Source: Pseudomonadota bacterium (GTDB lineage Bacteria > Pseudomonadota > Gammaproteobacteria > Pseudomonadales > Moraxellaceae). From it: 42,649 bases of DNA. The translations under genes and the position numbers were made by a program. The DNA lies in NCBI GenBank assembly GCA_963204705.1, contig CAUJHL010000010.1:1-42649 (forward strand). Direction: 5' to 3'. Positions 26,701 through 35,671 of this stretch are shown piece by piece. The notes below the pieces were generated by a model. It had not been told where the DNA came from. It searched no databases and saw only the letters and a list, made by a program, of their open reading frames with translations. How positions within the stretch are numbered: position 1 is the stretch's first letter; each line of letters begins with the position of its first letter.

Positions 26701-29700
26701 CTGAGCGGCCGTCGGTGCAGCTGAGTGTTCGCTAAGGGTTTGCGGCTTCGTCGTAGCAGCACTGTCCGCACCAGCCAGATTTTGCTGACCTTCCGCATCA
26801 CCCAGATCAAGCGCGGTAATCAGCCATTCATTCAGGCGCTCGATCAATACGGTTTCTTCAGCCGCAAAATGGCCAGACGCCAGCGCATCGAACATACCTG
26901 TCAAAGCGGTATGTGCCTGAAGCATCAATTCCAGCCAGGCTTCTGTCACAACAGTGTCCGACTGCTTGCTGGCCAGACCATACACCCGCGCCATACGGCC
27001 AGTCAGCGAGGCCATAGGCTTGGCCACTGTATTCAGTACGGCTTTATTCAGTGCTTTCAGCTGTTCGGAAAGTGTCGAGAAATAGCCCGAGGCATCCACT
27101 TGAGAAGCTCGACTTTCCAGCTCCCACTCTGCATCCAGCAGCTCGTCCATGGGCAGCTTCATTAGCTCTGCCACCAGGCCATGGGTGCTACCGCCCGACT
27201 CTTCACTATCAGTCAAATCACCATGGCTGGAGGCAATCAGATCGATATCGGAAATCAGGGTGAGATCCACCGGATGCAATATCGTCGTCGCTTCATCACT
27301 CACGGTATCGAGGTGATCGCGAACACGCGCATGTAGTCTGCGTAATAAATCCGCATGTTTTGCACTGAGAGGCTGGTTTTCCCGCATCAGTCGACGGCAT
27401 TCATTTTCCATCGACATACCCATGCGGTAGATCGCATCCACTCCCGACATCCCGGCACTGCCACGCAAGGTATGCAGGGCACGAATCAGGGTTTCGCTAA
27501 TCGGGCCACCCTGAGGATTATTGTTTAAATAGTGTGTAATATCATCCAGATAGCCCTCTGCTTCGCTGACAAATATTTCGAGCAACTGCGGGTCTAGCGA
27601 GGCCATAGCAGGAACCGCATTCTCAGGGCCAGTGCCGGTTGTGGCATCAAATTCTGCGTTCAGCGCATTGGCTAATGCATCAAACTCATCGGGGGAAATG
27701 GCTTCTTCATCAACGGCTTTGGGAATGCTCAGATTTGCCTGTGGCTTGGCCGCCAGTGCTGAGGCAGAATTTTCAACATCCTGTGAAGAACTTATTGCTG
27801 CAGGAGTAGCCTCAGCAGCTGTGGGTGTCCCCTGGATATCCGCCAGGGTGTACGGCTTGCTGACGGTCATCTGATGAGCGAGGAACATCAACGGAGCCAG
27901 AGCGATAGAAGGCGCGCGCTTTTCAGCAAAGTCCTGAACCAGAACCGGAATGACTTCAATCACATGACTGATCAGCTCAATCATGGCCGGAGTTGCCGGA
28001 ATGCTCTTGTCGAGTACCCGATTCAGCATGTTTTCAATGGACCAGGCCAGCTCACCTTCAGCTTTGGCGCCCACCATACGGCCCGAGCCTTTCAGGGTAT
28101 GGAACCCGCGCCGGAACTCTTTCAGTGCATCAATATTGTCAGTATTCGCTGCCCACTGCGGGAAGTATTCATGGATTGACTCCATGACTTCCTGCACTTC
28201 TTCAATGAAGATTTCACGAATTTCGTCGTCCTGATCAAAATCATCTTGTGGGACAATTTCGGCAGCAATGCCTGCGACGACTTCTGGTTTTAGCGTATAT
28301 CCAGCAGCCGCGCTGTCAGCAGAAGCTTCTGCTGCGATGCTTACTGCGACGCTGTTCTCTATGGCAGGCTGTTCTGAAGCAGACTGTTCTGAAGCTTCCA
28401 GGGCAAGTGTCGTTTCCGGCTTAGGTTCAGTAACTCTGGCGTGCTCAGTCTCGGGAGCACTCACTGGCGGTGGGGAAGCCGTTTGAGGCGCAGAATCCTC
28501 AAGGGAGGCATTTGCAGGGGCATGCCCTTTCCATACACCCTTGGTCATCGCCTCTGCCGTATCCATCAACGCCGATGGGTTAAACTGGGCTGGCTTGCCA
28601 TCGGCATAGTCCTGAACCATACCAGGTACGGCTTTCAGGACCTCCTGAATCAGGCTGACCATATCAGGGGTTGGGGTGATGGTATTATCCAGCACCCGGT
28701 TCAGCATATTTTCAATGGACCAGGCCAGTTCACCCACCACACGGGCGCCAACCATGCGACCGGAACCCTTTAGTGTATGGAAACCCCGGCGGAATTCTTT
28801 GAGTGCTGCACTATCACTAAAATCGGCAGACCAGACAGGAAAATGTTCGTCAATATTTTCCAGAACTTCACCCGCTTCCTCAATGAAGATTTCCCGGATT
28901 TCATCGTCCTGATCAAAATCGTCTTCAGGGAGCACTCGGGATGAAGTCTCAGCAGCAACAGGTACGACAGGCGTTGCCCCGACATCAAGCAATGGAGTCG
29001 CAGCTGAAGGAGCTGGCATCTCAGCTGCCTGTTCTGTAATAGCCTGTTCCTGAATGGAGCGCTCTGGATGTTCAGACTTCTCAGATTCCAGTGGTGCAGG
29101 AATTATCGCACTCTCGCTCTCGGCTTCCGGAACACCCTGCTCATCATGATAAATTTTGTCACCACCCGCCGAGACAGGTGCCGGCTCATTGACTGGTAAC
29201 TCATATTGCGTCAGGGCTTCAATAGCACGAATCAGGATCTTGTCATCCCGATATTGTGAAGCCAGCTGATCCAGATAATATTCAATCGAGGCCACACATT
29301 CAGCAAGAATATCCACCTGCCGCCAATTGGGTCGGTAATCAGCACGAATGACCGTTTGTTGCATGGAATTCAGGAAATGATCCACTACTGTAGCGGCATC
29401 ATCCAGATTCATGATCTGCAAGGCACCCCGCAACATGGTCAACTGTTCAGGTACTTCCTGCAACGCGGCTGCTTCCCAACGACGCTGATTGTAGCTAACC
29501 AACGCATCCTTAACGGATTCCAGTGCTGCACGCGATTCACGCACTGCAGCAATCTGGGCATTGTTGACGATCTGATCGTTATCATTATTTGAAGCAGACA
29601 GTAATTCTACGTGATCTGTAACATCCGCAATCAGTGCCTGCAGTTGAGAATCCAGCAACGTGCGCTGATCCGCTTTAAGCTCAACTCCTGCTCCCGCAGA

Positions 29701-30723
29701 TTCAAGAAGTGCCTGAACCAGACGAGCTTTTTCATCCAGTTTTTGCCAGCCAGAAATTTCCAGCAAGTGCGACACATCGCGTATATGGGTCAGAGACTCA
29801 GAGTTTTCCTGACCCAGTTCAGCCTGGGCTTGCTGCAGCAATAGTAAAACAGAGTCCAGTAACCGCGAGGACATGCCATCGACACGAATTTCTCCCCGGA
29901 ACCAGCGCATTAGACGTGCAGCCGCGGCGGTTGGGATATCATGACTTTCAATCAGGGAAAGGCTGTCAAACAGCAGCTCTTCGTCATTCAGGTCAATGTG
30001 ACGCAAGGAGGTTTCAAGACGGGACAGGATCTGGCGAGTGGGGGTATCCGTGATCAGGGCATGCAGGGCCATGGCTTCATGAATGACCTCGGCCACTTGC
30101 CACTGGGCAGCCTGTTGCAGGGTGGCAGCACCCTGACGAATCAGTCCGGCAAGCTGAAAGAGCTGTCCAGCAGATTCATCAATGTGTTTGTCTTGCAACA
30201 ATAAGCTCAAGAAATGCCGATAGGCACGTGCCAATAGTTGACGGCTTGCCAAGTCAATCGGCTGCATGTACTGATCAGGAGTAACGATCTGGGAAAGCTC
30301 TAACTGAATCCAGTCCTTGCTTTTCAGCAATTCATGGGATTGCAGCTGGCGTAGATGATTCACCATTCGGTAAATGGCCAGCACATTACTCTTTTTAACG
30401 CGTTGTAACTGATCGAGTGACTGTTGTAATAAATCCACCCCGACCTGCAATTCAGCAATCTGGTTTTTTGCCAGCTGTCCGTGCTGCAGGCCATGGCAAA
30501 ATTGTTCCAGCGCTTCAGCCAGAACCAGTGGTTCATTCAGTTGCATCATGTGCAGAGTGCCACTGACCTGATGCAAGCCCTGATAGGCAGTGTGCAACTC
30601 AGGTTCCGGCCTTGCAGACAAATTGTCGCGAATCGTTTTCAGGGTATCGTCAAGCGCCTGCTTGACCCAGTCCAGGGCAATATATGCTTGTTGCTGATTC
30701 ATAGCCTTGCTCGTTGGGTCCAT
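23704..30723 (-). CDS. chpA: ChpA, giant multi-Hpt chemotaxis histidine kinase with receiver
   Basis: The central kinase of the Pil-Chp pathway, 2,339 residues, controlling type IV pilus extension and retraction through PilG and PilH. Five canonical histidine phosphotransfer (Hpt) domains carry His649, His875, His1084, His1395 and His1598 in HTLKG or HTLRG motifs. An N-terminal Hpt-like domain has His51 (LHQVSG), and another near 440 (LTMLRGALQIMNLD) lacks a phosphorylatable His. Acid/Ala/Pro-rich linkers separate them. The CheA-like core follows: dimerisation helices (~1700-1890), the ATP-binding N box RNAVDHGLE (His1930), DDGRGI (~1967) and SGRGVGMD (~2018), then a CheW-like domain (~2060-2195) and a C-terminal receiver with Asp2267 (LLDIEMP). 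The 649 and 875 Hpt domains are near-duplicates. The start could also be M8 at 30702. It is slightly shorter than P. aeruginosa ChpA. Confidence 0.95.
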   Translation of the reverse strand: MDPTSKAMNQQQAYIALDWVKQALDDTLKTIRDNLSARPEPELHTAYQGLHQVSGTLHMMQLNEPLVLAEALEQFCHGLQHGQLAKNQIAELQVGVDLLQQSLDQLQRVKKSNVLAIYRMVNHLRQLQSHELLKSKDWIQLELSQIVTPDQYMQPIDLASRQLLARAYRHFLSLLLQDKHIDESAGQLFQLAGLIRQGAATLQQAAQWQVAEVIHEAMALHALITDTPTRQILSRLETSLRHIDLNDEELLFDSLSLIESHDIPTAAAARLMRWFRGEIRVDGMSSRLLDSVLLLLQQAQAELGQENSESLTHIRDVSHLLEISGWQKLDEKARLVQALLESAGAGVELKADQRTLLDSQLQALIADVTDHVELLSASNNDNDQIVNNAQIAAVRESRAALESVKDALVSYNQRRWEAAALQEVPEQLTMLRGALQIMNLDDAATVVDHFLNSMQQTVIRADYRPNWRQVDILAECVASIEYYLDQLASQYRDDKILIRAIEALTQYELPVNEPAPVSAGGDKIYHDEQGVPEAESESAIIPAPLESEKSEHPERSIQEQAITEQAAEMPAPSAATPLLDVGATPVVPVAAETSSRVLPEDDFDQDDEIREIFIEEAGEVLENIDEHFPVWSADFSDSAALKEFRRGFHTLKGSGRMVGARVVGELAWSIENMLNRVLDNTITPTPDMVSLIQEVLKAVPGMVQDYADGKPAQFNPSALMDTAEAMTKGVWKGHAPANASLEDSAPQTASPPPVSAPETEHARVTEPKPETTLALEASEQSASEQPAIENSVAVSIAAEASADSAAAGYTLKPEVVAGIAAEIVPQDDFDQDDEIREIFIEEVQEVMESIHEYFPQWAANTDNIDALKEFRRGFHTLKGSGRMVGAKAEGELAWSIENMLNRVLDKSIPATPAMIELISHVIEVIPVLVQDFAEKRAPSIALAPLMFLAHQMTVSKPYTLADIQGTPTAAEATPAAISSSQDVENSASALAAKPQANLSIPKAVDEEAISPDEFDALANALNAEFDATTGTGPENAVPAMASLDPQLLEIFVSEAEGYLDDITHYLNNNPQGGPISETLIRALHTLRGSAGMSGVDAIYRMGMSMENECRRLMRENQPLSAKHADLLRRLHARVRDHLDTVSDEATTILHPVDLTLISDIDLIASSHGDLTDSEESGGSTHGLVAELMKLPMDELLDAEWELESRASQVDASGYFSTLSEQLKALNKAVLNTVAKPMASLTGRMARVYGLASKQSDTVVTEAWLELMLQAHTALTGMFDALASGHFAAEETVLIERLNEWLITALDLGDAEGQQNLAGADSAATTKPQTLSEHSAAPTAAQAVQETKDSAFDPDLLEIFLEEAEEILGNIDQSFLEWQSQPDNVKALGVLQRHLHTLKGGARMAQVQSIGDLGHEMETIYERLVAGRDKSSPELIRFMRHCQDVIARQVDGLIQQQQSFFAPRELETLLAYQKDSNKGVLADFFSTAATGSTKSTVAAPTPTMPAAAVSVAETQPSASIAAPASQPDESKAAVPSSGMRQMHVLAEAWDEGNAPDPEMLEIFLDEAGEIIDETSTQLATWLKDTGNSKVLLELQRGLHTLKGGARMAGVETLGDLAHEMEFVYEDLGLGRKPVTDVIGQVLSQCHDWLADAVGVLDQGEKPVRPSELIEALEKFRKDPHSLTSVPQIQRAELDLPAVDVAASSTTESQRVMGAEPPPMTGLFQRTDRSDQSSNEMIRVSAGLMEKMINLSGENAINRSRIEMGVSSFTQTIEDMGSTVQRLAEQLRRMEGELESQILARHEGEREKYADFDPLEMDQYSSLNQLSKSLFESASDLLDFKATLLDKARDAESLLLQQSRIQSELQEGLMKSRLVPFSRLVPRLQRIVRQTATELGKPAELMIQNAEGELDRTVLERIVAPLEHMLRNAVDHGLEMPEGRSQAKKNPTGTIILNVSREGGEIVITLKDDGRGINVDAVRKKAIERGLMAADADLSDQEIMQFIFNAGLSTASQVTQISGRGVGMDVVISEIKQMGGLITVDSVTGKGSTFTIRLPLTVAVTDALMVRVGDRTFAIPLSQIEHIRRASPIELEKFYKSDREEYVVDGQSYRVRYLGEFITGTKMPELYGQVLPLPLILVKNASHNIAIQVDHLVGSRAEIVVKPVGQQLVSVNGISGATILGDGSVVVILDLLALSRTAASRARTRDVAPTVDASAHVRKTVMVVDDSVTVRKVTTRLLERQGFDVVTAKDGVDAIAKLEDVNPDIMLLDIEMPRMDGFEVANLVRHNSKLAELPIIMITSRTGEKHRERAFQIGVNCYMGKPFQEGELLENIHELLGMPVN

Positions 30724-30732
30724 ACCCGATTA

Positions 30733-31530
30733 TTAAATCCTTTCATAGGCCAGTGTGCCGGCCTCTGATACCCTTTTCATTTGCGCATGATTCCAGTCCG
30801 GCATTTCACCCGGCCCCAATATCAGCATTCCGCCTGGCTGCAATCGCATCACGAGCGCATCCAGAATATCCCTACGGTCAAATTTTCTAAAATAGATCAA
30901 TACATTCTGACAATAAATCAGGTGAAGATCCCGAAAGGGAGCTTTAGCAACATCCATCAAATTAAATTTGTGGAAATAGACGGCTGATCGCAGGCTGTCA
31001 CCCACACGCCATTCGCCACTGGGCAACTGTGATCCAAAGCGATTGCGCCAGTCTTCAGGGATAGACTCAGCCCGTCTTGCGGAATAGACACCCCTGCGTG
31101 CCACTCGAAGCACTTTTTCACTGACGTCACTGGCAATGATATGGCTATTCTTTAAACCATAGGCTCTGGCATACATGGCCAGTGACCATGGCTCCTCACC
31201 CGTAGAACAGCCCAAACTCCACAGTTTGGTTTCCTGATTCGTCTGGGACAAAAATCGCCGCACCAGTTCATAAGAAGGCTGGTGACGGAAAAAAGCAGTC
31301 TCATTGACGACCAGTGCTTCGGCCAGTTGTTGCCATTCACTCCGGCTCTGATGAGCAAGCAGGTAATAGGACTGCATGTCCATACCCTTGCTCTGCATAC
31401 GCTCCATAACCCGATTTTCAAACAATCGGTGTTGTAAGGGCGGAAGCACCATCCCTAATCGTGATTCGATCAGGGACAGCCACAGAGCGGCATGTTCAGC
31501 GCCCAGAATGGATTCAGGCATACCACCCAT
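30733..31530 (-). CDS. pilK: CheR-type receptor methyltransferase
   Basis: A 265-residue S-adenosylmethionine-dependent methyltransferase expected to methylate glutamates of PilJ. It has the helical CheR N-terminal domain, then NETAFFRHQPSYE (typical CheR NET.FFR), the cofactor loop LGCSTGEEPWSLAM, the acidic ASDVSEKVL strand end, and LIYCQNVLIYF, the CheR catalytic-region signature. The chpA start follows 9 bp after its stop and pilJ lies 20 bp upstream, so it is inside the operon. The start is at 31530 or at M4 (31521); neither has a strong ribosome binding site, which fits translation by coupling from pilJ. Confidence 0.92.
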   Translation of the reverse strand: MGGMPESILGAEHAALWLSLIESRLGMVLPPLQHRLFENRVMERMQSKGMDMQSYYLLAHQSRSEWQQLAEALVVNETAFFRHQPSYELVRRFLSQTNQETKLWSLGCSTGEEPWSLAMYARAYGLKNSHIIASDVSEKVLRVARRGVYSARRAESIPEDWRNRFGSQLPSGEWRVGDSLRSAVYFHKFNLMDVAKAPFRDLHLIYCQNVLIYFRKFDRRDILDALVMRLQPGGMLILGPGEMPDWNHAQMKRVSEAGTLAYERI

Positions 31531-31550
31531 CTACGTGCACCATAGTCACA

Positions 31551-33689
31551 TTAAGAAGCCATGTCTTCTTCAGGCAGTGTGAAGCCAGAAACGGAATCCC
31601 GCATGTCTGACGCCATTTCTGCAAGATTACCAATCGAACGCGCTGTCGCAATGGTACCGGCAGTCGTTTGAGAGGTAATTTCCTGAATAATATTCATGGT
31701 ATTTGAAATATGACCGGCAGAAGCAGCCTGTTGACGGGCAGCATTCGAAATGTTCTGAATCAGGTCCGCCAACGATTTGGAAACCGACTGAATTTCGCCG
31801 AGCGCAACACCCGCATCTTTTGCGAGGTGAGCACCACGGACAACCTCCGAAGTGGTTTGCTCCATGGAGATAACAGCTTCGTTGGTATCAGTCTGAATGG
31901 TTTTAACCAGACCTTCAATCTGCTTGGTCGCAGCGGCGGAACGCTCCGCGAGCCGCTGAACCTCATCCGCAACCACCGCAAAGCCGCGGCCTGCTTCACC
32001 GGCCATCGACGCCTGAATGGCCGCGTTCAGAGCGAGAATGTTGGTCTGGTCGGCAATGTCATTAATCAGCGAGACGATGTCACCAATTTCCTGTGACGAT
32101 TCACCCAGACGTTTGATACGTTTTGCCGTTTCCTGAATCTGTTCACGAATGGTGTCCATACCTTCGATGGAACGCTGCACCACTTCACCACCCTTAAACG
32201 CAATCGCAACCGAGCGATCCGCAACCCCTGCAGATTCGACGGCGTTCGCGGACACCTGGTCAATCGACACCGCCATTTCGTTTACCGCAGCAGAGGCTCC
32301 GGCAATTTCCTGGGCCTGATGCTCAGAGGCTTCAGCAAGCTGCATGGCGGTAGTCTGTGTTTCCTGGGACGCCTCAGCCACCCGTAATGCAGTCGAGTTA
32401 ATCGCAGATACCAGCAAGCGCAATTGGTCAATAGCGAAGTTAACCGAGTCTGCAATTGCACCCGTAAAGTCTTCCGAAACCGTTGCATTCACGGTCAGGT
32501 CACCATCCGCCAAGTCACCCAGTTCGTCGAGCAATCGCAAAATAGCGGTCTGGTTACGTTCGTTCTCTTCCTGAATCTGGCGCGCACGATCCGCTTCCAG
32601 TTCGGCCTCACGACGCTGACGCTGTGTTTCCAGCATGGCGCGGTCCTGATCAAGGCGCGAACGCATCATAAACAAACGAATCAATGAGTAAGCCAGACCG
32701 AGCAAGCCAAGCACAATGAAAATACCCGGCCATGTGCCCGTATTTTTGGTGGAGACACCCTGGTTCAGGGTATTGAGCTGTTTCAGCAGTTTTTCGGATT
32801 CAGTGGTCAGTTTATTGGATGAGTCACGAACCTGATAAATCTGGGGAGAACTGACCAGTACGGTACTGGCCGCTGGCTTGATCACCTGGTCAAACGAGTC
32901 CTTAATCGACATCAGTGAGTCGCGCAGCTCTGCATCATTCAGCTGCAAAATGCCCATGGTGTTGTCACCATTGAGCTGACCAACCAGAATCCGGCCAAAG
33001 TCCTCGGCATCCGAACTAAAGTCATCCGCAGAAGTCACTGCAGCATCTTCACCAGCCAGTACGGTATTGATCGAACGCAAAATACGTTCTGATAACAACA
33101 CCTGGTTTTTAGCCATGGCTACCTGGCTAGCAGGAGAGCCGGAACGTACCATGCCATCCACAACCGAGTTGTATTCGGCCTGAATTTCAGGGATGACTTC
33201 GGAGATATTGATCCCGATGTCATGCAGCTTATTCACGGTTTCACGGTTGGCGATAATGTCGTTGACCCGGCCATTAATAATTTGCCAGGATTTTTTTACG
33301 GCTTGGTAATCCGGCTGATCCTTGCCATAGAGGCGTTCTACGTTCGCAAGACGCTTGGTGAACTCTTTCTGGCCTTCCGTCAGCTGCGAGAACGAGGCAG
33401 GCGAAGCACCCACGGAGGCTTCTGTAGCACTCTTTGACACTTGCTGTGAGAGAATGCGCAGCTCACCCACATCCCGTACCATCGTATTGCCGCGCGGCAC
33501 ACTGACAAACAGCCAGATAAAGGCAAATAATGTGACGACAGCAGAAATAATAAAGAGCCAAATGAATGGCCTGACTTTCTGGGCATCGCCGAAGATGGAA
33601 GTCGTTCGATTCCAGTAGTTGATGACTGGATGACTGACTCGATACCACATGTCCTTGGCCGGATTATTATTTCTGACAATGGGCTTCAT
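31551..33689 (-). CDS. pilJ: PilJ, chemoreceptor of the Pil-Chp system
   Basis: A 712-residue methyl-accepting chemotaxis protein. Membrane helices lie at ~42-64 ([20 protein letters not shown]) and ~320-341 ([20 protein letters not shown]), so residues ~65-318 face the periplasm. That part fits two PilJ-type helical modules (a first starting [21 protein letters not shown] and a second around [19 protein letters not shown]). A HAMP-like linker follows, then a long coiled-coil signalling domain with the kinase-contacting hairpin tip [20 protein letters not shown] and [18 protein letters not shown]. There is no C-terminal pentapeptide for tethering CheR. In P. aeruginosa PilJ senses pilin or pilus tension. 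About 100 bp separate it from pilI. Confidence 0.95.
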   Translation of the reverse strand: MKPIVRNNNPAKDMWYRVSHPVINYWNRTTSIFGDAQKVRPFIWLFIISAVVTLFAFIWLFVSVPRGNTMVRDVGELRILSQQVSKSATEASVGASPASFSQLTEGQKEFTKRLANVERLYGKDQPDYQAVKKSWQIINGRVNDIIANRETVNKLHDIGINISEVIPEIQAEYNSVVDGMVRSGSPASQVAMAKNQVLLSERILRSINTVLAGEDAAVTSADDFSSDAEDFGRILVGQLNGDNTMGILQLNDAELRDSLMSIKDSFDQVIKPAASTVLVSSPQIYQVRDSSNKLTTESEKLLKQLNTLNQGVSTKNTGTWPGIFIVLGLLGLAYSLIRLFMMRSRLDQDRAMLETQRQRREAELEADRARQIQEENERNQTAILRLLDELGDLADGDLTVNATVSEDFTGAIADSVNFAIDQLRLLVSAINSTALRVAEASQETQTTAMQLAEASEHQAQEIAGASAAVNEMAVSIDQVSANAVESAGVADRSVAIAFKGGEVVQRSIEGMDTIREQIQETAKRIKRLGESSQEIGDIVSLINDIADQTNILALNAAIQASMAGEAGRGFAVVADEVQRLAERSAAATKQIEGLVKTIQTDTNEAVISMEQTTSEVVRGAHLAKDAGVALGEIQSVSKSLADLIQNISNAARQQAASAGHISNTMNIIQEITSQTTAGTIATARSIGNLAEMASDMRDSVSGFTLPEEDMAS

Positions 33690-33789
33690 TACCCCTGCTC
33701 CCTATCCCGTGTTCAATAAACTGGTGTCTACAAACCCAAAAAAGCCCCAATATGCTTTCCCTGTCTGGTGACGCTAAACTCAATAATGC

Positions 33790-34320
33790 CTAACTCTGTG
33801 ACGCATTCAGATACTGAGGATCTCTCGCCAGCATACTGGGTAAAAAAACATGCCAGTCCGTACCATCCCGCTGAAAGTACCCCTGCAAAAATGGCCTGAT
33901 ACCCAGAGGGGCATCCCCTTGTTTGGCGATATACTGTTGTCGGCTGAAATGCTGGATGCCCAGAACTTCATCCACAATAAGCCCCCCAAAAACGACTTCC
34001 TGATCAATCACCATCACCTTGCGACGGGAGTCAGAACGGGCATTGTCGATACCACAAAACATTGCAAGCTCAGTAATAGGCAACAGCCGGCCACGTACAT
34101 TCGACAAACCACGAAGCCATTTATGTGTCCCTGGGACCGTCGTAATTTCTGGCAGGGTAAGCACTTCGGAGATTTCGCCCAGAGGGGCTACAAACCTGCG
34201 CGATTCGATCAGAAAAGCAACGCCAGACCAGCGATCAGCCTGACTGGATTCACCTGTCTGTTTCCGCTGCCGTGCCATTTCGGACAGGCGAAGTAGTTCG
34301 ATAAATCCGCGAGCTGCCAT
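33790..34320 (-). CDS. pilI: PilI, CheW-like coupling protein
   Basis: A 176-residue CheW-family adaptor that would bridge PilJ and ChpA. The CheW fold spans ~30-170: GVAFLIESRRFVAPLGEISEVL, then VPGTHKWLRGLSNVRGRLLPITEL with the CheW signature (W-L-x-G-L-x-N-x-R-G-x-L-x-P), and VVFGGLIVDEVLGIQHF. Three bases separate its start from the pilH stop, so the two are translationally coupled. It is far closer to the CheW consensus than the ChpC-like protein at the other end of the cluster, as expected for the essential coupler. Confidence 0.92.
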   Translation of the reverse strand: MAARGFIELLRLSEMARQRKQTGESSQADRWSGVAFLIESRRFVAPLGEISEVLTLPEITTVPGTHKWLRGLSNVRGRLLPITELAMFCGIDNARSDSRRKVMVIDQEVVFGGLIVDEVLGIQHFSRQQYIAKQGDAPLGIRPFLQGYFQRDGTDWHVFLPSMLARDPQYLNASQS

Positions 34321-34323
34321 GGA

Positions 34324-34692
34324 TTAGCCTGCTGCCAGCAACTGATTGATGACGTCCATCAATGCTGTTTCATCGATCGGTTTGGTCAGATAATGGCTTG
34401 CCCCCTGACGGCGCCCCCAAACCCGGTCTGTTTCCTGATCCTTGGTACTGACGATCACCACAGGGATATGACTGGTCTCAGCACCCTTGGTGATCTGGCG
34501 CGTGGCCTGAAAACCATTCATGCCAGGCATGACAACATCCATAAGTACCAGATCCGGCAATTCAGCTCGAGCCATCGAGACGCCGTCAGCCCCATTGGAC
34601 GCCTCAAGCATTTCATGACCGTGGCGGCTCAGGATTTCGCGAAAACGGAAAGTCTCGGTAGGAGAATCATCAACAACCAAAATTCGAGCCAT
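34324..34692 (-). CDS. pilH: PilH, single-domain response regulator
   Basis: A 122-residue receiver domain. The acidic pocket is VVDDSP (residues 6-11), the phosphorylation site is the Asp in LPDLVLMDVVMPGMNG, and the conserved Thr/Ser and Lys appear in VIVSTKDQETD and HYLTKPID. In P. aeruginosa PilH opposes PilG and favours pilus retraction, partly as a phosphate sink for ChpA. The name follows the gene order pilG-pilH-pilI and the MDVVMPGMNG text. It lies 115 bp from pilG. Confidence 0.92.
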   Translation of the reverse strand: MARILVVDDSPTETFRFREILSRHGHEMLEASNGADGVSMARAELPDLVLMDVVMPGMNGFQATRQITKGAETSHIPVVIVSTKDQETDRVWGRRQGASHYLTKPIDETALMDVINQLLAAG

Positions 34693-34807
34693 TACTGGTT
34701 CCTTTACTTCATGATTCGGCGGGAATTGCCAGGACGAGTTGTCGCGGACATTCTGCCAAAGTTACACACAGTTACCCAATCCCTTGGGATGACTGAGTAG
34801 ATCACAT

Positions 34808-35197
34808 TCAGGCCTTGGCAGGAACGTACTGACGTATGGCGCTAAACAGCTCTTCTTTACTGAAGGGCTTGGTCAGGTATTCATCCGAACCCACAATCCG
34901 GCCTTTAGCCTTGTCAAACAGCCCGTCCTTGGAGGACAACATGATGACCGGAGTTTTTTTGAAGGTCAGGTTGTTCTTGATCAGTGCGCATGTCTGATAG
35001 CCATCCAGACGTGGCATCATGATATCCACAAAAATAATATCGGGATGAGAGTCCGCAATTTTAGCCAGTGCATCAAAACCATCCACCGCGGAAAACACCT
35101 CACAACCGGCCTTCTGGAGCAAAGTTTCTGCTGTGCGGCGAATTGTTTTGGAGTCGTCGATGATCATTACCTTGAGACCGTCAAAATTTTCTTCCAT
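34808..35197 (-). CDS. pilG: PilG, single-domain response regulator
   Basis: A 129-residue receiver domain, first gene of the Pil-Chp cluster. It has the acidic pocket MIIDDSKTIRRTAETLLQKAG, the phosphorylation Asp in PDIIFVDIMMPRLDGYQTC, PVIMLSSKDGLFDKA and the Lys in YLTKPFSKEEL. In P. aeruginosa phosphorylated PilG promotes pilus extension through PilB and raises cAMP. The closely spaced cluster downstream suggests that its promoter, in the gap 35198-35671, drives most of the locus. I could not identify a convincing -10/-35 pair there. Confidence 0.94.
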   Translation of the reverse strand: MEENFDGLKVMIIDDSKTIRRTAETLLQKAGCEVFSAVDGFDALAKIADSHPDIIFVDIMMPRLDGYQTCALIKNNLTFKKTPVIMLSSKDGLFDKAKGRIVGSDEYLTKPFSKEELFSAIRQYVPAKA

Positions 35198-35671
35198 TGC
35201 CTAACGCTTCCTGGTGATAAATACAAAATGGCTCAGAGCTAAGGAAGTCGGGCGAGACTGGCACCGCATTGTTGACTTCCTGCCTGTAATTTCCGGTAAT
35301 TTGTAGCATAGTTTAACTGCGACTGCCAATGGAAGCTTTCATTACTTCCGTTTGAATCACTTACGGTCTACATCACTTGCCGGCTGCCTCACTGGCCACT
35401 GATTCTTGTTAGACTACGGATCGTGACATCGCCTACATACTTTCCGCACTAAGCTGTCTTATAGTATATAGTGTGGCAGCCTGATAGGCGCCAGAGCCTT
35501 TGGTGATAGGCCATGAAGCGCTTAAGGTTCGGCCATCGGGCTAGTTTTGAGGACTAAAGTGCCCCCCTGGATCGCGATGAAAATCGAACGCATAAATTCA
35601 CCCTGCAATCGCTTCTTTAAGTTCGTTCTGGCAGTGAAGCAGGGAAAATTGACAGCCAAAAGGAAACCGGA
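35198..35671. other. Divergent regulatory gap between pilG and the coiled-coil gene
   Basis: 474 bp without a supportable gene. It must hold the promoters of pilG (minus) and of the coiled-coil secreted gene (plus). I see AT-rich stretches (TTATAGTATATAGT near 35459-35472, GTTTAACTGCG near 35311-35321) but no pair of elements with good spacing. Confidence 0.5.

Noticed and set aside
23731-30768. Plus-strand frames opposite chpA
   Set aside because: All antisense to conserved Hpt, kinase or receiver sequence and without matching families.
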